From assembly GCF_015910535.1 (NCBI RefSeq), contig NZ_JACBJG010000003.1:124001-188000 (forward strand): DNA of 64,000 nt, read 5' to 3'. Shown here piece after piece: positions 7,305 through 15,932 of this stretch. Numbering within the stretch: position 1 is the stretch's first letter; each line of letters begins with the position of its first letter. A program made the translations under genes and the position numbers. The stretch comes from Saccharomonospora sp. NB11. Lineage in GTDB: Bacteria; Actinomycetota; Actinomycetes; Mycobacteriales; Pseudonocardiaceae. The notes below the pieces were generated by a model. That model had not been told where the DNA came from and ran no database searches. It saw only the letters and a program-made list of their open reading frames with translations.

Positions 7305-8200
7305 CGGAGCGTGAGCTGACGTCCGATCAGTCCGTCGCGGGCACGGCGCTCGGCCGCGTTCAGCGGCTCGTCGTCCAACGTCGCGAGCGCCGTCTTCAGC
7401 CGCTCGCCGAGCTGCTCCGCCGGCTCGATCCACTCGCGGGCGTGTGCCTCGGAGTCGAGGTCCCACACGGGCACGAGCAGACCGTGCGCGCGGAACGAAC
7501 CCGCGTACCGCGAGCCCTCGCCGAGCGACAGCTCGCCCGCGGCCGACAGCCGGGCCAACGCCTGGAGCAGCTTGTTCTCGTCGGTGGGCCACACCCATCG
7601 CAAGTGGGCCTTCTCGCCCGCCAGGGTCCAGTACGCACCGGGAAGCACCCGCTCGGTGGGCATGATCGCGGCGTTGGCGCGCTCCAGCGACATCGCGACC
7701 TCGCCGGTGGGCTGCGCGTCCTCGTGCAGCCACCAGCCGAAGTCGGAGTGCAGCTCGACCTTCAGCTCCGCGTCCGGGTCGATCAGGTCCTGCAGCCGCT
7801 CGCCGGGCTGCGGCTCACTCGTGGTGTCCGGAACGGAGAGCACCTGGCCCGGTTCGGCGTCCAACGCCCAACGCAGCGCGCGCCCGAGGTCACGGCTGAC
7901 GTCCGACGACCGCGTCTGCACCTGCATGCCGAGCAGGATCTCGCCGGTCTCGTGACGCACCATCGCCGCGGCGGCCACCGGCAGCACCGACGCGAGGGTG
8001 ACCGTGCGGTCGCCCGCGTCCTTCACGGGCAACGGAGCAGTGGCGGACGGGACGAACTCGCGCAGCGCGATGAGCTCCGGCTCCGCCGCGAGGCCCTCGA
8101 ACGGCCGCGCCACGAAGACGTCGCGGACCTTCCGCTTCTTCGCCTTGTCGCGAGCCTTCTCCGGCTTGCCCAGTCCCTTCCTGCGTGCGCCCTTGCCCAC
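7301..8200 (-). CDS. DUF5926 family protein
   Basis: A 299-residue protein beginning with a Lys/Arg-rich segment (MGKGARRKGLGKPEKARDKA) that may bind nucleic acid, followed by a folded domain (residues about 35-290) with WWLHEDAQPTGEVAMSLERA and RWVWPTDENKLLQALARL. I recognise it as the actinobacterial DUF5926 group; function is unknown. GTG 8200 is preceded by AGGAGGG at good spacing. It is the first gene of a two-gene operon with the DUF952 protein. Confidence 0.8.
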   Translation of the reverse strand: MGKGARRKGLGKPEKARDKAKKRKVRDVFVARPFEGLAAEPELIALREFVPSATAPLPVKDAGDRTVTLASVLPVAAAAMVRHETGEILLGMQVQTRSSDVSRDLGRALRWALDAEPGQVLSVPDTTSEPQPGERLQDLIDPDAELKVELHSDFGWWLHEDAQPTGEVAMSLERANAAIMPTERVLPGAYWTLAGEKAHLRWVWPTDENKLLQALARLSAAGELSLGEGSRYAGSFRAHGLLVPVWDLDSEAHAREWIEPAEQLGERLKTALATLDDEPLNAAERRARDGLIGRQLTLR

Positions 8201-8296
8201 GGTTGCCGCCCTCCTGCGTACTCGGTTGAGTCGACGCTACTCGACCCGCCCCAAGACTAGGCGTGACGGGGTTGTCCCGCGCGAGTGACGTCCGGG

Positions 8297-8623
8297 TCAG
8301 CCCTCGCGGGTCTCCGCGACCACCCACGCCAGGTAGTCCTCGCTGCCGGACACGATCGGCGTCACCACGACCTCCGGAACGTCGTAGCTGTGCTTCCGCT
8401 TCAGGTGGTCCACCAGTGCTTCGACCCGGTCGGCGGCCGTCTTCACCTCGACCCGCCACTCGGTGTCGGTGTTGATGCGACCGTCCCAGCGGTAGACGCT
8501 GGTGATCGGGCCGACGATCTGTGCGCACGCACCGAGCCGCGCCTCGACCGCTCCCGCCGCGAGCTCCCGCGCGGCCGCCTCCGAATCCGTCGTCGTCGAC
8601 ACGACGAGATGTTCCGAGATCAT
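8297..8623 (-). CDS. cutA: divalent-cation tolerance protein CutA
   Basis: A 108-residue CutA1-type trimeric protein (ferredoxin-like fold). Family features: VVSTTTDSEAAARELAAGAVEARLGACAQIVGPITSVYRWDGRI, the conserved EWRVEVKT strand and YDVPEVVVTPI near the C-terminus. In E. coli CutA was linked to copper tolerance, but its role elsewhere is unsettled. ATG 8623 is chosen because TAGCCT (minus strand, 8636-8631) lies exactly 7 nt upstream, implying a leaderless mRNA. It shares an overlapping palindromic -10 element with the divergent acetyltransferase gene. Confidence 0.93.
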   Translation of the reverse strand: MISEHLVVSTTTDSEAAARELAAGAVEARLGACAQIVGPITSVYRWDGRINTDTEWRVEVKTAADRVEALVDHLKRKHSYDVPEVVVTPIVSGSEDYLAWVVAETREG

Positions 8624-8630
8624 GCTTTCG

Positions 8631-8640
8631 AGGCTAGCCT
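8631..8640. promoter_or_regulatory. palindromic shared -10 element for cutA and the GNAT gene
   Basis: AGGCTAGCCT is a perfect 10-bp palindrome. Read on either strand it gives TAGCCT ending 7 nt before a start codon (ATG 8623 on minus, GTG 8648 on plus). The gap between the two starts is only 24 bp, so both leaderless promoters must use the same melted region and should exclude each other. Confidence 0.75.
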
Positions 8641-8647
8641 GGGGAGG

Positions 8648-9238
8648 GTGACGACGACGTGGCACGACGAGGGCCCGGTCGCGCTGACCGGCGAGAGGGT
8701 CCGGCTGCGCGAGTTCACTCCGGACGACCTCGACGGGGTACGCGGAGTGGTCGGCGACGACCGTGTCACGCACTTCCTCTCGTTCACCACCCGCAACGAG
8801 GCACAGGCCCGGGAGCTGCTGCAGACCATCATCGAGCGGGGCCAGGAACGTCCTCGTCGGGAGTACTTCCTCGCCGTCACCCCGCTCGAACCGGACAACC
8901 CCGCCGACCAGGACAAGGCCGTCGGCTTCACCCGGTTGCAGCGGACGAACGAACACTCCGGGCGGCTCGTGTACGCGATCGCCCACGACCACCAGGGCCG
9001 CGGGTACGCCGGTGACGCCGTGCGCACCCTGCTGGACTTCGCGTTCGGCCGGTTGCGGCTGCACCGCGTGACCGCCGCCGTGGGGCCCGACAACCGGGCC
9101 GGGCTCGCTCTCGTGAAGCGGCTCGGGTTCACGCGCGAAGGCGTGCTCCGCGACCACGTCCGCACCGGCGGGGCGTGGCGCGACTCGGTGCTGTTCTCGA
9201 TGCTCGCGCCCGAGTGGTCGAGAACGAGCGAGTTCTGA
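8648..9238 (+). CDS. GNAT family N-acetyltransferase (RimJ/RimL type)
   Basis: A 196-residue acetyl-CoA-dependent N-acetyltransferase. It begins VTTTWHDEGPVALTGERVRLREFTPDDL, typical of RimJ/RimL-like enzymes that acetylate protein N-termini or small amines, then carries the acetyl-CoA loop HDHQGRGYAGDAVRTLLDFAF (Q/RxxGxG/A) and the C-terminal NRAGLALVKRLGFTREGVLRDH. GTG 8648 follows TAGCCT by 7 nt, consistent with leaderless expression. Substrate is unknown. Confidence 0.9.
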   Translation: MTTTWHDEGPVALTGERVRLREFTPDDLDGVRGVVGDDRVTHFLSFTTRNEAQARELLQTIIERGQERPRREYFLAVTPLEPDNPADQDKAVGFTRLQRTNEHSGRLVYAIAHDHQGRGYAGDAVRTLLDFAFGRLRLHRVTAAVGPDNRAGLALVKRLGFTREGVLRDHVRTGGAWRDSVLFSMLAPEWSRTSEF

Positions 9239-9282
9239 CCGTCCTGTCGACTCCCCACGCTCGGCGCTCTACGCTCTGCGGC

Positions 9283-10449
9283 GTGTTCGACCCGAGCGAT
9301 CCGCAGTTCCTCGCCGATCCCTACCCGGTGTTCGCCGACCTCCGCGCGCGTGGCCCGGTGCATCGGCACGACGGGCTCGGCCTGCTCGTCGCCGTCTCCC
9401 ACGCCTCGGCGTCCGCCGTGCTGCGCGACCGCAGGCTCGGCCGGATCTGGCAGGACGCGACCCCGGCGGAGCAGTTCGCGTCGTTCAACCTGCTGCACCG
9501 CAACTCACTGCTGGAGAACGAACCGCCCGCGCACACCCGACTGCGCAGGCTCGTGTCGTCGGCCTTCGCCCGGGGACACGTCGAGCGGTTGCGGCCGTCG
9601 GTGGAGGCCCTCGCCGACCGCATGGTGGCGACCGTGGCCGACCGCATCGCCTCCGACGGTCACGCGGACCTGCTGGAACACCTGGCGCAACCGCTGCCCG
9701 TCGCGGTCATCGCCGAGCTGCTGGGGGTGCCCGAGAGCGACGGCCCGATGCTCGTCGGCTGGAGCAACGCCATCGTCAAGATGTACGAGTACGGGCTGCC
9801 GGAGCCGCGGCGGCGGCAGGCCGAGGCGGCGGCCACCGAGTTCGCCGACTACCTGCGCGCCCTCGCCCACGACCGCGCCGCCCACCCCGGCGACGACCTG
9901 CTGAGCCACCTCGTCGCGAGCGACCTCACCGGCGACGAGGTCGTGGCCACGGCGGTGCTGCTGCTCATGGCGGGCCACGAGGCCACGGTGAACGTCATCG
10001 GCAACGGCGTCCACGCCCTGCTCACCCACCGCGACCAGTGGGAACGCCTCGTCCGGGACCCGTCCCTCGCGGAGACTGCCACCGAGGAACTCATCCGCTA
10101 CGACTCGCCGCTGCAGTTGTTCGAGCGCACCGCGACGACCGACCTGGAGATCGGCGGTCACCACATCGCCGAGGGCGAGAAGATCGCGGCGTTGCTGGGC
10201 GCAGCCGGACGCGACCCCGACGTCTTCGACGCCCCCGACACCCTCGACATCGGTCGGCATCCGAACCCGCACCTCGGCTTCGGCGGCGGCGTGCACTACT
10301 GCCTCGGCGCGCCGCTCGCCCGCATCGAGATCGCCGCAGCGCTCACCGCGCTCGCGCGCCGCCTCCCGGACCTCCAGGAGACCGAGCCCCCGTCCCGGCG
10401 TGCCGAGTTCGTCATCCGAGGATTCGACCGACTGCGCGTGACCGCCTGA
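9283..10449 (+). CDS. cytochrome P450
   Basis: A soluble class I bacterial P450 of 388 residues that inserts one oxygen atom from O2, needing ferredoxin and reductase partners not seen nearby. Signatures: I-helix LLLMAGHEATVNVIGN (oxygen-activating AGHEAT), K-helix EELIRYDSP (ExxR), and heme loop FGGGVHYCLGAPLARIE with the axial Cys. LLENEPPAHTRLRRLVSSAFA is also typical. It starts at GTG 9283, with TACGCT 7 nt upstream. Neighbours give no pathway; it is not part of a visible biosynthetic cluster, so the substrate is open. Confidence 0.94.
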   Translation: MFDPSDPQFLADPYPVFADLRARGPVHRHDGLGLLVAVSHASASAVLRDRRLGRIWQDATPAEQFASFNLLHRNSLLENEPPAHTRLRRLVSSAFARGHVERLRPSVEALADRMVATVADRIASDGHADLLEHLAQPLPVAVIAELLGVPESDGPMLVGWSNAIVKMYEYGLPEPRRRQAEAAATEFADYLRALAHDRAAHPGDDLLSHLVASDLTGDEVVATAVLLLMAGHEATVNVIGNGVHALLTHRDQWERLVRDPSLAETATEELIRYDSPLQLFERTATTDLEIGGHHIAEGEKIAALLGAAGRDPDVFDAPDTLDIGRHPNPHLGFGGGVHYCLGAPLARIEIAAALTALARRLPDLQETEPPSRRAEFVIRGFDRLRVTA

Positions 10450-10459
10450 GGAACTCCGC

Positions 10460-11407
10460 TCACCGTGACGCCGTGGCCGGGCGCGTCCGCCTCGGCACCT
10501 CCGGGCCTCCCTCGACGCGCACGACCCGCAACGAGCGCACGGGCTGTTCTCCCATCGGCGCCAACAGCCGGGTGAAACGGCGGACGACCTGTAGCGTGAC
10601 GAACGCCAGCGCCATGGCCGAGAGGTCGGTCAGGGCAGTGAGGGTGACCGCGTCGACCTGCGCCTGCACGCCGTCGCGCGCCCGCCACACCAGCGTGAGC
10701 GCGAGCAGGAGTGCATTGGCGATCCACGCGGCCCACCACGTCAGCACCAGACGCGACGGGGTCGGGCGTCGGTTAGCGGGCCTTCGCGTGGCCGCGTGTT
10801 CGAGTTCAGCGAGGATCGAGCCTGCCATCGCCAGGTTCAGCCCCGGCACCAGCAGTCCGACGAGCACCTGCCAGGTGGACCGTGGCGGGTTCTGCCCCGC
10901 CTCGTCCGCCGCCGCCCGACGTGCCACCAGCAGCCACCACACCGACACGGCGACGGCGAACACCGACCCCACGAAGGTCAGCAACGCGAACGTCAGCACC
11001 AGAGCGTCGGAGGCTCCCACCACGGAGGGCGACAGCGCCTGGTCACGGCTGAGCACGAGCAGCACGTAGCGCCAGATCTCGGCACCCGCCGCCACGCCCG
11101 CGAGACCGACGAAGGTCCACAGCACGGCGACGGCGTTGCGGGCGATCAGCAACAACCGCTGCGACGGAACCGGCGTGGCGGCACTGGTCCCCTGCACGGC
11201 TGTCGGCCAGCGCCAGACGACGTGCGGGAATCCCCACCGCGGCGTGGTGTCGTAGGAGGGCGGCCCCAGGTAGGGCGCTCGCGCGCGACGGCCGGAGGGC
11301 TCCCGCACCGGGCCGGGCGGCGAGGCGACCCACCGCACCGAGACGTGCGAGGGTCGTCCACCCCGGTGTCCCGGGCCGGACCCCCAATGCGCGCCCGGCG
11401 AGTTCAC
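10460..11407 (-). CDS. DUF4328 domain membrane protein
   Basis: A 315-residue protein: a disordered Pro/Gly/Arg-rich N-terminus of about 75 residues (SPGAHWGSGPGHRGGRPSH), then several hydrophobic segments (VLWTFVGLAGVAAGAEIWRYVLL; ALVLTFALLTFVGSVFAVAVSVWWLLV; LVLTWWAAWIANALLLALTLVW) with the cytoplasmic loop NPPRSTWQVLVGLLVPGLNLA. The layout fits the DUF4328 family, function unknown. GTG 11407 has GGGGAGAGAG upstream. It converges on the P450 gene, the two stops being 10 bp apart. Confidence 0.75.
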   Translation of the reverse strand: MNSPGAHWGSGPGHRGGRPSHVSVRWVASPPGPVREPSGRRARAPYLGPPSYDTTPRWGFPHVVWRWPTAVQGTSAATPVPSQRLLLIARNAVAVLWTFVGLAGVAAGAEIWRYVLLVLSRDQALSPSVVGASDALVLTFALLTFVGSVFAVAVSVWWLLVARRAAADEAGQNPPRSTWQVLVGLLVPGLNLAMAGSILAELEHAATRRPANRRPTPSRLVLTWWAAWIANALLLALTLVWRARDGVQAQVDAVTLTALTDLSAMALAFVTLQVVRRFTRLLAPMGEQPVRSLRVVRVEGGPEVPRRTRPATASR

Positions 11408-11432
11408 GCGGCTCTCTCCCCGGCCACCCGCC

Positions 11433-11783
11433 TCACAGCACCTCGGGAGGAACGTCCGCGTGGTCCCCGACCAACGGACGCCCCTGGGCCTGCCACGACT
11501 TCATGCCGCCCGCGACGTTGACGGCGTCCACCACGCCCGCCGCGTTGAGCCACGCCACCGCGCGGGCCGAACGGCCACCGGTGCGGCAGATGACGTGGAC
11601 GGGACGGTCGTCGGCCAGCTCGGCGAGCTCACTCGCGCGGGCGGGCAGGTCGGCCAGCGGGATGTGGACGGCCGAAGGCGCGTGGCCCGCCGCCCACTCG
11701 TCGGGTTCCCTCACGTCGAGCAGCACGACGTCGTCCGCCTGGATCTCCTCGACCGGAACCGTGGGCACACCGGAGTGATTCAC
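11433..11783 (-). CDS. rhodanese-like domain protein (single-domain sulfurtransferase)
   Basis: A 116-residue single rhodanese domain. LLDVREPDEWAAGHAPSAVHIPL is the N-terminal signature, and the active-site loop CRTGGRSARAVAWL supplies the catalytic cysteine that carries persulfide sulfur. Such small proteins act in cytoplasmic sulfur transfer or redox chemistry. GTG 11783 is used; an in-frame GTG five codons later is possible. It lies directly downstream of the symporter gene on the same strand (43 bp gap). Confidence 0.92.
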   Translation of the reverse strand: MNHSGVPTVPVEEIQADDVVLLDVREPDEWAAGHAPSAVHIPLADLPARASELAELADDRPVHVICRTGGRSARAVAWLNAAGVVDAVNVAGGMKSWQAQGRPLVGDHADVPPEVL

Positions 11784-11826
11784 GATCTCATCGTCGCATG
11801 CCGTCCCGTGCGATGCCCGTGAACCG

Positions 11827-13599
11827 TCATCGGCTGCGGTGCCGACCACGTGAGTCGGACTCCATTGCCTCCCGCCGCGTCCGCGCGTTGCCGTCGCGCA
11901 TGAACCCCAGATGGTCCGGTGCGTGCAACTGGAGCATCACCACGTCGACGTCCTCGGGCACCCGGCGGGCGGTCGCCAGGCTCACGATCACCGTGGTGAA
12001 AAACGCGGCGGGCACGGTCAGCAGGGCGGGCTGGGTGACGAACCACGGCACGTCCTCGCCGGTCAGGCGGCCTGCGACGTGGAAGCCGACGGCGGTCAGC
12101 ACACCGAGCCCGCCCACCAGCATGCCGAGCAGCGCCCCGATCCAGGTGAGGCGCCGCCACCAGATGCCGAGCAGCAGCAGCGGGCAGAACGTCGACGCGG
12201 CGAGCGCGAACGCCAGCCCCACCGTGTGGACGAGGTCGCCGAGCGGCAGCAGGATGGCCGCAGCCGTCGCCGCACCGGCCACCACCACGACGGCGACCGC
12301 GAAGTCGCGCGTCTTGTTCCACAGCAGGTCCGTGGCCACCATGCCCGCGACGCTGACGAGCAGTCCCGACGACGTCGACACGAACGCCGTGAACGCCCCG
12401 GCCGCGAGCACCGCGACCAGGAGCTGCCCCGCCAGCCCCGGCAGCATCGCCGTCGGCACCCGCAACACGGCCGCGTCTGCCTCGCCGGTCACGAGCAACT
12501 CCGGCACGTACAACCGCGACAATGCGCCCAGCAGGATGGGGAACAGGTAGAACAACCCGACCAGCAGCAGCACCTGCACGGTGGTGCGGCGGGCGGCCCT
12601 GCCGTCGGGATTGGTGTAGAAGCGGGCCAGCACGTGCGGCAATCCCATGGTGCCGAGGAACGTCGCCACGATCACCGAGTACGTCCACCAGAGCTCGTCG
12701 CCGTCCTCGGCGGGCAGCAGCCAGCTCGCGTTGTCGGCCTCCGCGTCGCTCACCACGGGAACGGCCGACGCGGCGGGGAACAGCAGTCGCTCCCCCTCCT
12801 GCACGCGGTAGTCGACTCCGGGCGACCACAGCCGCGGTCCGGGGTTCTGTTCGTCGAGTCGGTGCACGATCGTCGGTTCCCCGACCCGCAGAACCACGTC
12901 GGTGCCGACCGTCACCGTCGTCTCCTCGGTGAACTCGGGCGGAGCCTTGTCACCGAGTCCGCCCGTCGCGCCCGCACCTCCGCTGCCGAGGAACACCGCG
13001 CACAGGAGGAACGCCGGGATCGCCAGCGCGAAGAGCTTGATCCAGTGGTGGAACGCCTGCAGGAGCGTCGCCGCGCGCATGCCGCCCCACACGATGTTGA
13101 CCACGAGCAGCACGAGCACCGCGACCGGCCCCCACCAGGTTTCCGCACCCGGCACGATGGTCTTCAGCGCGAGCGTGGCGCCCTGCAGTTGTGGCACGAG
13201 GTAGACGAGTCCGAGCGCCACCACGAACCAGGTCGACGTCCGCCGCAGGCCCGCGGACCCGAGCCGGGCCTCCACGAAGTCGGGAATCGTGTACGCGCCC
13301 GAGCGCCGCAGCGGCCCCGCCACGAAGATGCCGAGCGCGAGGAATCCGGCGGTGAGGCCGATGGGATACCAGAGCGCGTCGGCGCCGTCCTTGAGGATCA
13401 GCCCCGACACTCCGAGGAACGACGCGGCACAGAGGTACTCGCCCGAGATCGCCGACGCGTTGCGGCGCGACCGCACCATGCGCCGTGCGACGAGGAAGTC
13501 GTCGGTGGCGCGGGCGAACTGGGAGGTGCGGCGGCCGAGGTAGGAGGCCGCGGCCAACACCGCTCCGACACCGACGAGAGCCCACAGATTCAGCTGCAC
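11827..13599 (-). CDS. sodium:solute symporter, cation/acetate symporter-like
   Basis: A 590-residue carrier of the SSS family with about 13 membrane segments. Typical segments are ATDDFLVARRMVRSRRNASAISGEYLCAASFLGVSGLILKDG cut into two helices, GPLRRSGAYTIPDFVEARLGS, and TMGLPHVLARFYTNPDGRAARR. An extracellular insertion of about 100 residues (around 215-310) is larger than usual. Acetate/pyruvate-type carriers (ActP, MctC) share this pattern. The small membrane protein (13627-14118), LytTR regulator and LytS-type kinase upstream suggest regulated uptake of a short carboxylate; in E. coli such LytTR systems (BtsSR, YpdAB) control pyruvate carriers. Substrate is inferred. Confidence 0.9.
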   Translation of the reverse strand: MQLNLWALVGVGAVLAAASYLGRRTSQFARATDDFLVARRMVRSRRNASAISGEYLCAASFLGVSGLILKDGADALWYPIGLTAGFLALGIFVAGPLRRSGAYTIPDFVEARLGSAGLRRTSTWFVVALGLVYLVPQLQGATLALKTIVPGAETWWGPVAVLVLLVVNIVWGGMRAATLLQAFHHWIKLFALAIPAFLLCAVFLGSGGAGATGGLGDKAPPEFTEETTVTVGTDVVLRVGEPTIVHRLDEQNPGPRLWSPGVDYRVQEGERLLFPAASAVPVVSDAEADNASWLLPAEDGDELWWTYSVIVATFLGTMGLPHVLARFYTNPDGRAARRTTVQVLLLVGLFYLFPILLGALSRLYVPELLVTGEADAAVLRVPTAMLPGLAGQLLVAVLAAGAFTAFVSTSSGLLVSVAGMVATDLLWNKTRDFAVAVVVVAGAATAAAILLPLGDLVHTVGLAFALAASTFCPLLLLGIWWRRLTWIGALLGMLVGGLGVLTAVGFHVAGRLTGEDVPWFVTQPALLTVPAAFFTTVIVSLATARRVPEDVDVVMLQLHAPDHLGFMRDGNARTRREAMESDSRGRHRSR

Positions 13600-13626
13600 G
13601 GACTGTCCTCGCTTGTGCCGACGGCG

Positions 13627-14118
13627 TCAGTTCTCGATCATCGCGACGAAGTCCTGTTCGTGTCGCTCCGCCAGCCGGTTGTACCACATGCCGACGGCGA
13701 ACAGCAGCGGAAACGGCAGGATGCCCAGCGCGATCCACGGCACGGGTATCCCGATCACCCGCCAGGCCGCGAGCTCCGACCACTGGTGGAACAGCACCGG
13801 CAACGCTCCCAGCACCACCACGACGAGCCCGAACAACAACAACCCGGCCCGTAGCTGCACCTTCACGAGGTCCTTGACCAGCAGTTTCCCCCAGCTCGTC
13901 TGCTCGGCCAGCTCCACCCGTGCTCGCATCGACGCGCTCGACATGCGGCGCGGCGCAGCGAGCACGACCCGTTGCCTCCGGGGTTTCGCGGCGGGCTCCG
14001 AAGGGGTCGACAACGCGACGGCGGGTCGCTGCGTCTCCGACGGCAGCGGTTTCTTGCCCAGCGTCGGGTCCGGCTGCCGGATGCCGTCGACACTGCCGTA
14101 GAAGTCGTCGTCGGTCAC
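13627..14118 (-). CDS. small membrane protein partnered with the symporter
   Basis: A 163-residue protein with a charged, Pro-rich cytoplasmic N-terminus (about 90 residues) and two strongly hydrophobic helices (LLLFGLVVVVLGALPVLF and VPWIALGILPFPLLFAVGMWY) followed by NRLAERHEQDF. The two-helix pattern and its position 27 bp upstream of the symporter resemble DUF485-type partners of acetate symporters, though the N-terminal extension is longer. GTG 14118 begins 6 bp after the LytTR stop, indicating one operon. Confidence 0.7.
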   Translation of the reverse strand: MTDDDFYGSVDGIRQPDPTLGKKPLPSETQRPAVALSTPSEPAAKPRRQRVVLAAPRRMSSASMRARVELAEQTSWGKLLVKDLVKVQLRAGLLLFGLVVVVLGALPVLFHQWSELAAWRVIGIPVPWIALGILPFPLLFAVGMWYNRLAERHEQDFVAMIEN

Positions 14119-14124
14119 GGGTGG

Positions 14125-14952
14125 CTAACCCAACCGGGACGAACCGACCAGCTTGTCCTTCAGCTCGCGCGTGTGCCTGCGGCTGACGGGCAGGACCTTC
14201 TCCTCGTTGCCGATCACGACCTGGTAGCCGCCCTGTCCCATGCGCAGCTCCGTGATGAGCGGCAGCGACACGAGGAACGACCGGTGGATGCGGACGAACC
14301 CCGCCTTCGCCCAGCGCTCCTCCAACTGCGCCAACGGGATGCGCACGAGGTGGCTGCCCTCGGTGGTGAACAGCCTGGCGTAGTCGCCCTGCGCCTCCAC
14401 CCACCGCACCGACGACCGCGGGATGAGCTTGGTGGTTCCCGCCAGCTCGACGGGAATCACCTCGTTGTCACGGTCCCGTTCGGGCTCCGAGGGGCGCCGG
14501 TGCCCCGACGCGGCCTCGATCTTCTCGACCACGCGGGACACGGCCTTGTCGATGCGTTCCTGCCGCGCCGGCTTCAACACGTAGTCGACGGCCCCGAGGT
14601 CGAACGCCTCGACCGCCTCCTCCGCGTGTCCGGTGACGAACACGAGCACCGGAGCCGGGTTCAGTGACGCGAAGACCCGCGACATCTCCATACCCGACAG
14701 GCCGGGCATGTTGATGTCCGCGAAGACCGCGTCCACCGGTGGCAGGCCGCGTTGTTTGCGGACCTTGATGAGGTCGTCGTCGGAGCCGAGGAGCCGGAGC
14801 GCCTCGGAGGCGTCGACAGCGGGAAGCACCCGTCCGACGTAGGCGTTGGCCTCCAGACAGTGCTTCAACTGATCAAGACCGTGCGGCTCGTCGTCGACGG
14901 CGAGGACGAGCAGCTTCGGTGTGTCATGGGGAGCACTCACAGTGACACGCAT
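14125..14952 (-). CDS. LytTR-family two-component response regulator
   Basis: A 275-residue transcription regulator. The receiver domain (about 12-140) has acidic pocket residues in LAVDDEP, the phospho-acceptor Asp in VFADINMPGLSG, Thr in VLVFVTGHAEEA and Lys in YVLKPARQE. The C-terminal LytTR DNA-binding domain (about 170-270) contains STSVRWVEAQGDYARLFT-like strands and FVRIHRSFLVSLPLI. There is a long insertion between the DDEP motif and the phospho-Asp (LLGSDDDLIKVRKQRGLPP). It pairs naturally with the LytS-type kinase at 15933-17216 and probably controls the symporter operon immediately downstream. Confidence 0.92.
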   Translation of the reverse strand: MRVTVSAPHDTPKLLVLAVDDEPHGLDQLKHCLEANAYVGRVLPAVDASEALRLLGSDDDLIKVRKQRGLPPVDAVFADINMPGLSGMEMSRVFASLNPAPVLVFVTGHAEEAVEAFDLGAVDYVLKPARQERIDKAVSRVVEKIEAASGHRRPSEPERDRDNEVIPVELAGTTKLIPRSSVRWVEAQGDYARLFTTEGSHLVRIPLAQLEERWAKAGFVRIHRSFLVSLPLITELRMGQGGYQVVIGNEEKVLPVSRRHTRELKDKLVGSSRLG

Positions 14953-15032
14953 CCTGCCGCTTGCAAGGGTCTCTGTCCACTACGCTGCCGGGCGATTCGG
15001 ACACCGCCCGTCGACATCAGCCTAGAAGACGA

Positions 15033-15875
15033 TCACAGCCCGAAGCGAGACCACGCCGCACGGTGTTCGATCGCCTGCAACATCGCGGCGGCGGGCGAGG
15101 ACACGCCGAGGCGCGCGAGCAGCGGCTTCTTCGGCTCGGCGACCGTGATCTCGGCGTTCGGGAAGCGCTGCTCCACCACCTCGCGGAGGCTGCCCAGGCC
15201 GTCGATCAGACCGAGTTCGAGTGCCTTGGGGCCGAGCCAGACGTCGCCCGAGAACAAGTCCTCCGCGTCGCTGAGTCGGTCACCCCGGCGCTGCTTGACC
15301 CAGTCCACGAACATGTCGTGCAACTGCGTGTGCATCGACCGCAGCCACGCGACGTCCTCCGGCTTCTCCGGAGTGAACGGGTCGAGGCGCGACTTGTTCT
15401 CCCCGGCCGTGTAGAGCCTGCGCTCCACGCCGAACCGTTCGAGCAACTGCGAGAACCCGAACGAGCCGGAGATGACGCCGATGGAACCCACCATCGACGT
15501 GCGATGCGCGTAGATCTCGTCGGCCGCGCACGCCAGCCAGTACCCACCCGATGCGGCGACGTCCTCGGCGAACGCGATGACGGGGACACCCTTCGCCTCG
15601 GCGAGCTGCCGGATGCGCTCCGCCACGAGACCGGACTGCGTCGGCGCGCCGCCGGGCGAGTTGATCTGCAGGGCGACCGCCTGGAGCCGCTCGTGGGAGA
15701 ACGCCCGCTTCAGCGCCGTCTCCACCGCCGCGAGGTTGATGGCACCGCGCGCGGACAGCGGCGACGCCTGCGGCGTGATCACGCCGTGAAGCTTGACGAC
15801 GGAGACGACGTCCTTGCGCTCGACGCGTTCGCCCAGCTTCGGGATGCGGGAGACCAGGGTGTCCTTGCGACTCAT
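15033..15875 (-). CDS. S49 family signal-peptide-peptidase-like serine protease (SppA type)
   Basis: A 280-residue ClpP-fold protease. Motifs: VVKLHGVITP, LQINSPGGAPTQSGLVAERI, catalytic Ser in AEDVAASGGYWLACAADEI, then TSMVGSIGVI and the probable catalytic Lys in AGENKSRLDPF. Unlike classical SppA it has no N-terminal membrane segment, so it is probably a peripheral or cytoplasmic peptidase. TACGCT lies 6 nt upstream of ATG 15875, giving it a likely leaderless promoter of its own. It is lodged between the kinase and regulator genes of a two-component system, which is unusual. Confidence 0.9.
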   Translation of the reverse strand: MSRKDTLVSRIPKLGERVERKDVVSVVKLHGVITPQASPLSARGAINLAAVETALKRAFSHERLQAVALQINSPGGAPTQSGLVAERIRQLAEAKGVPVIAFAEDVAASGGYWLACAADEIYAHRTSMVGSIGVISGSFGFSQLLERFGVERRLYTAGENKSRLDPFTPEKPEDVAWLRSMHTQLHDMFVDWVKQRRGDRLSDAEDLFSGDVWLGPKALELGLIDGLGSLREVVEQRFPNAEITVAEPKKPLLARLGVSSPAAAMLQAIEHRAAWSRFGL

Positions 15876-15932
15876 GACTCCAGCGTACTGATCATCCGGA
15901 ACCGCAGGCTCGCGTTCGCGTCCGGTGAGTGG

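Noticed and set aside
9283-10449. Secondary-metabolite cluster around the P450 (and around the SARP or LLM genes)
   Set aside because: No synthase, carrier protein or dedicated transporter is adjacent to any of them.
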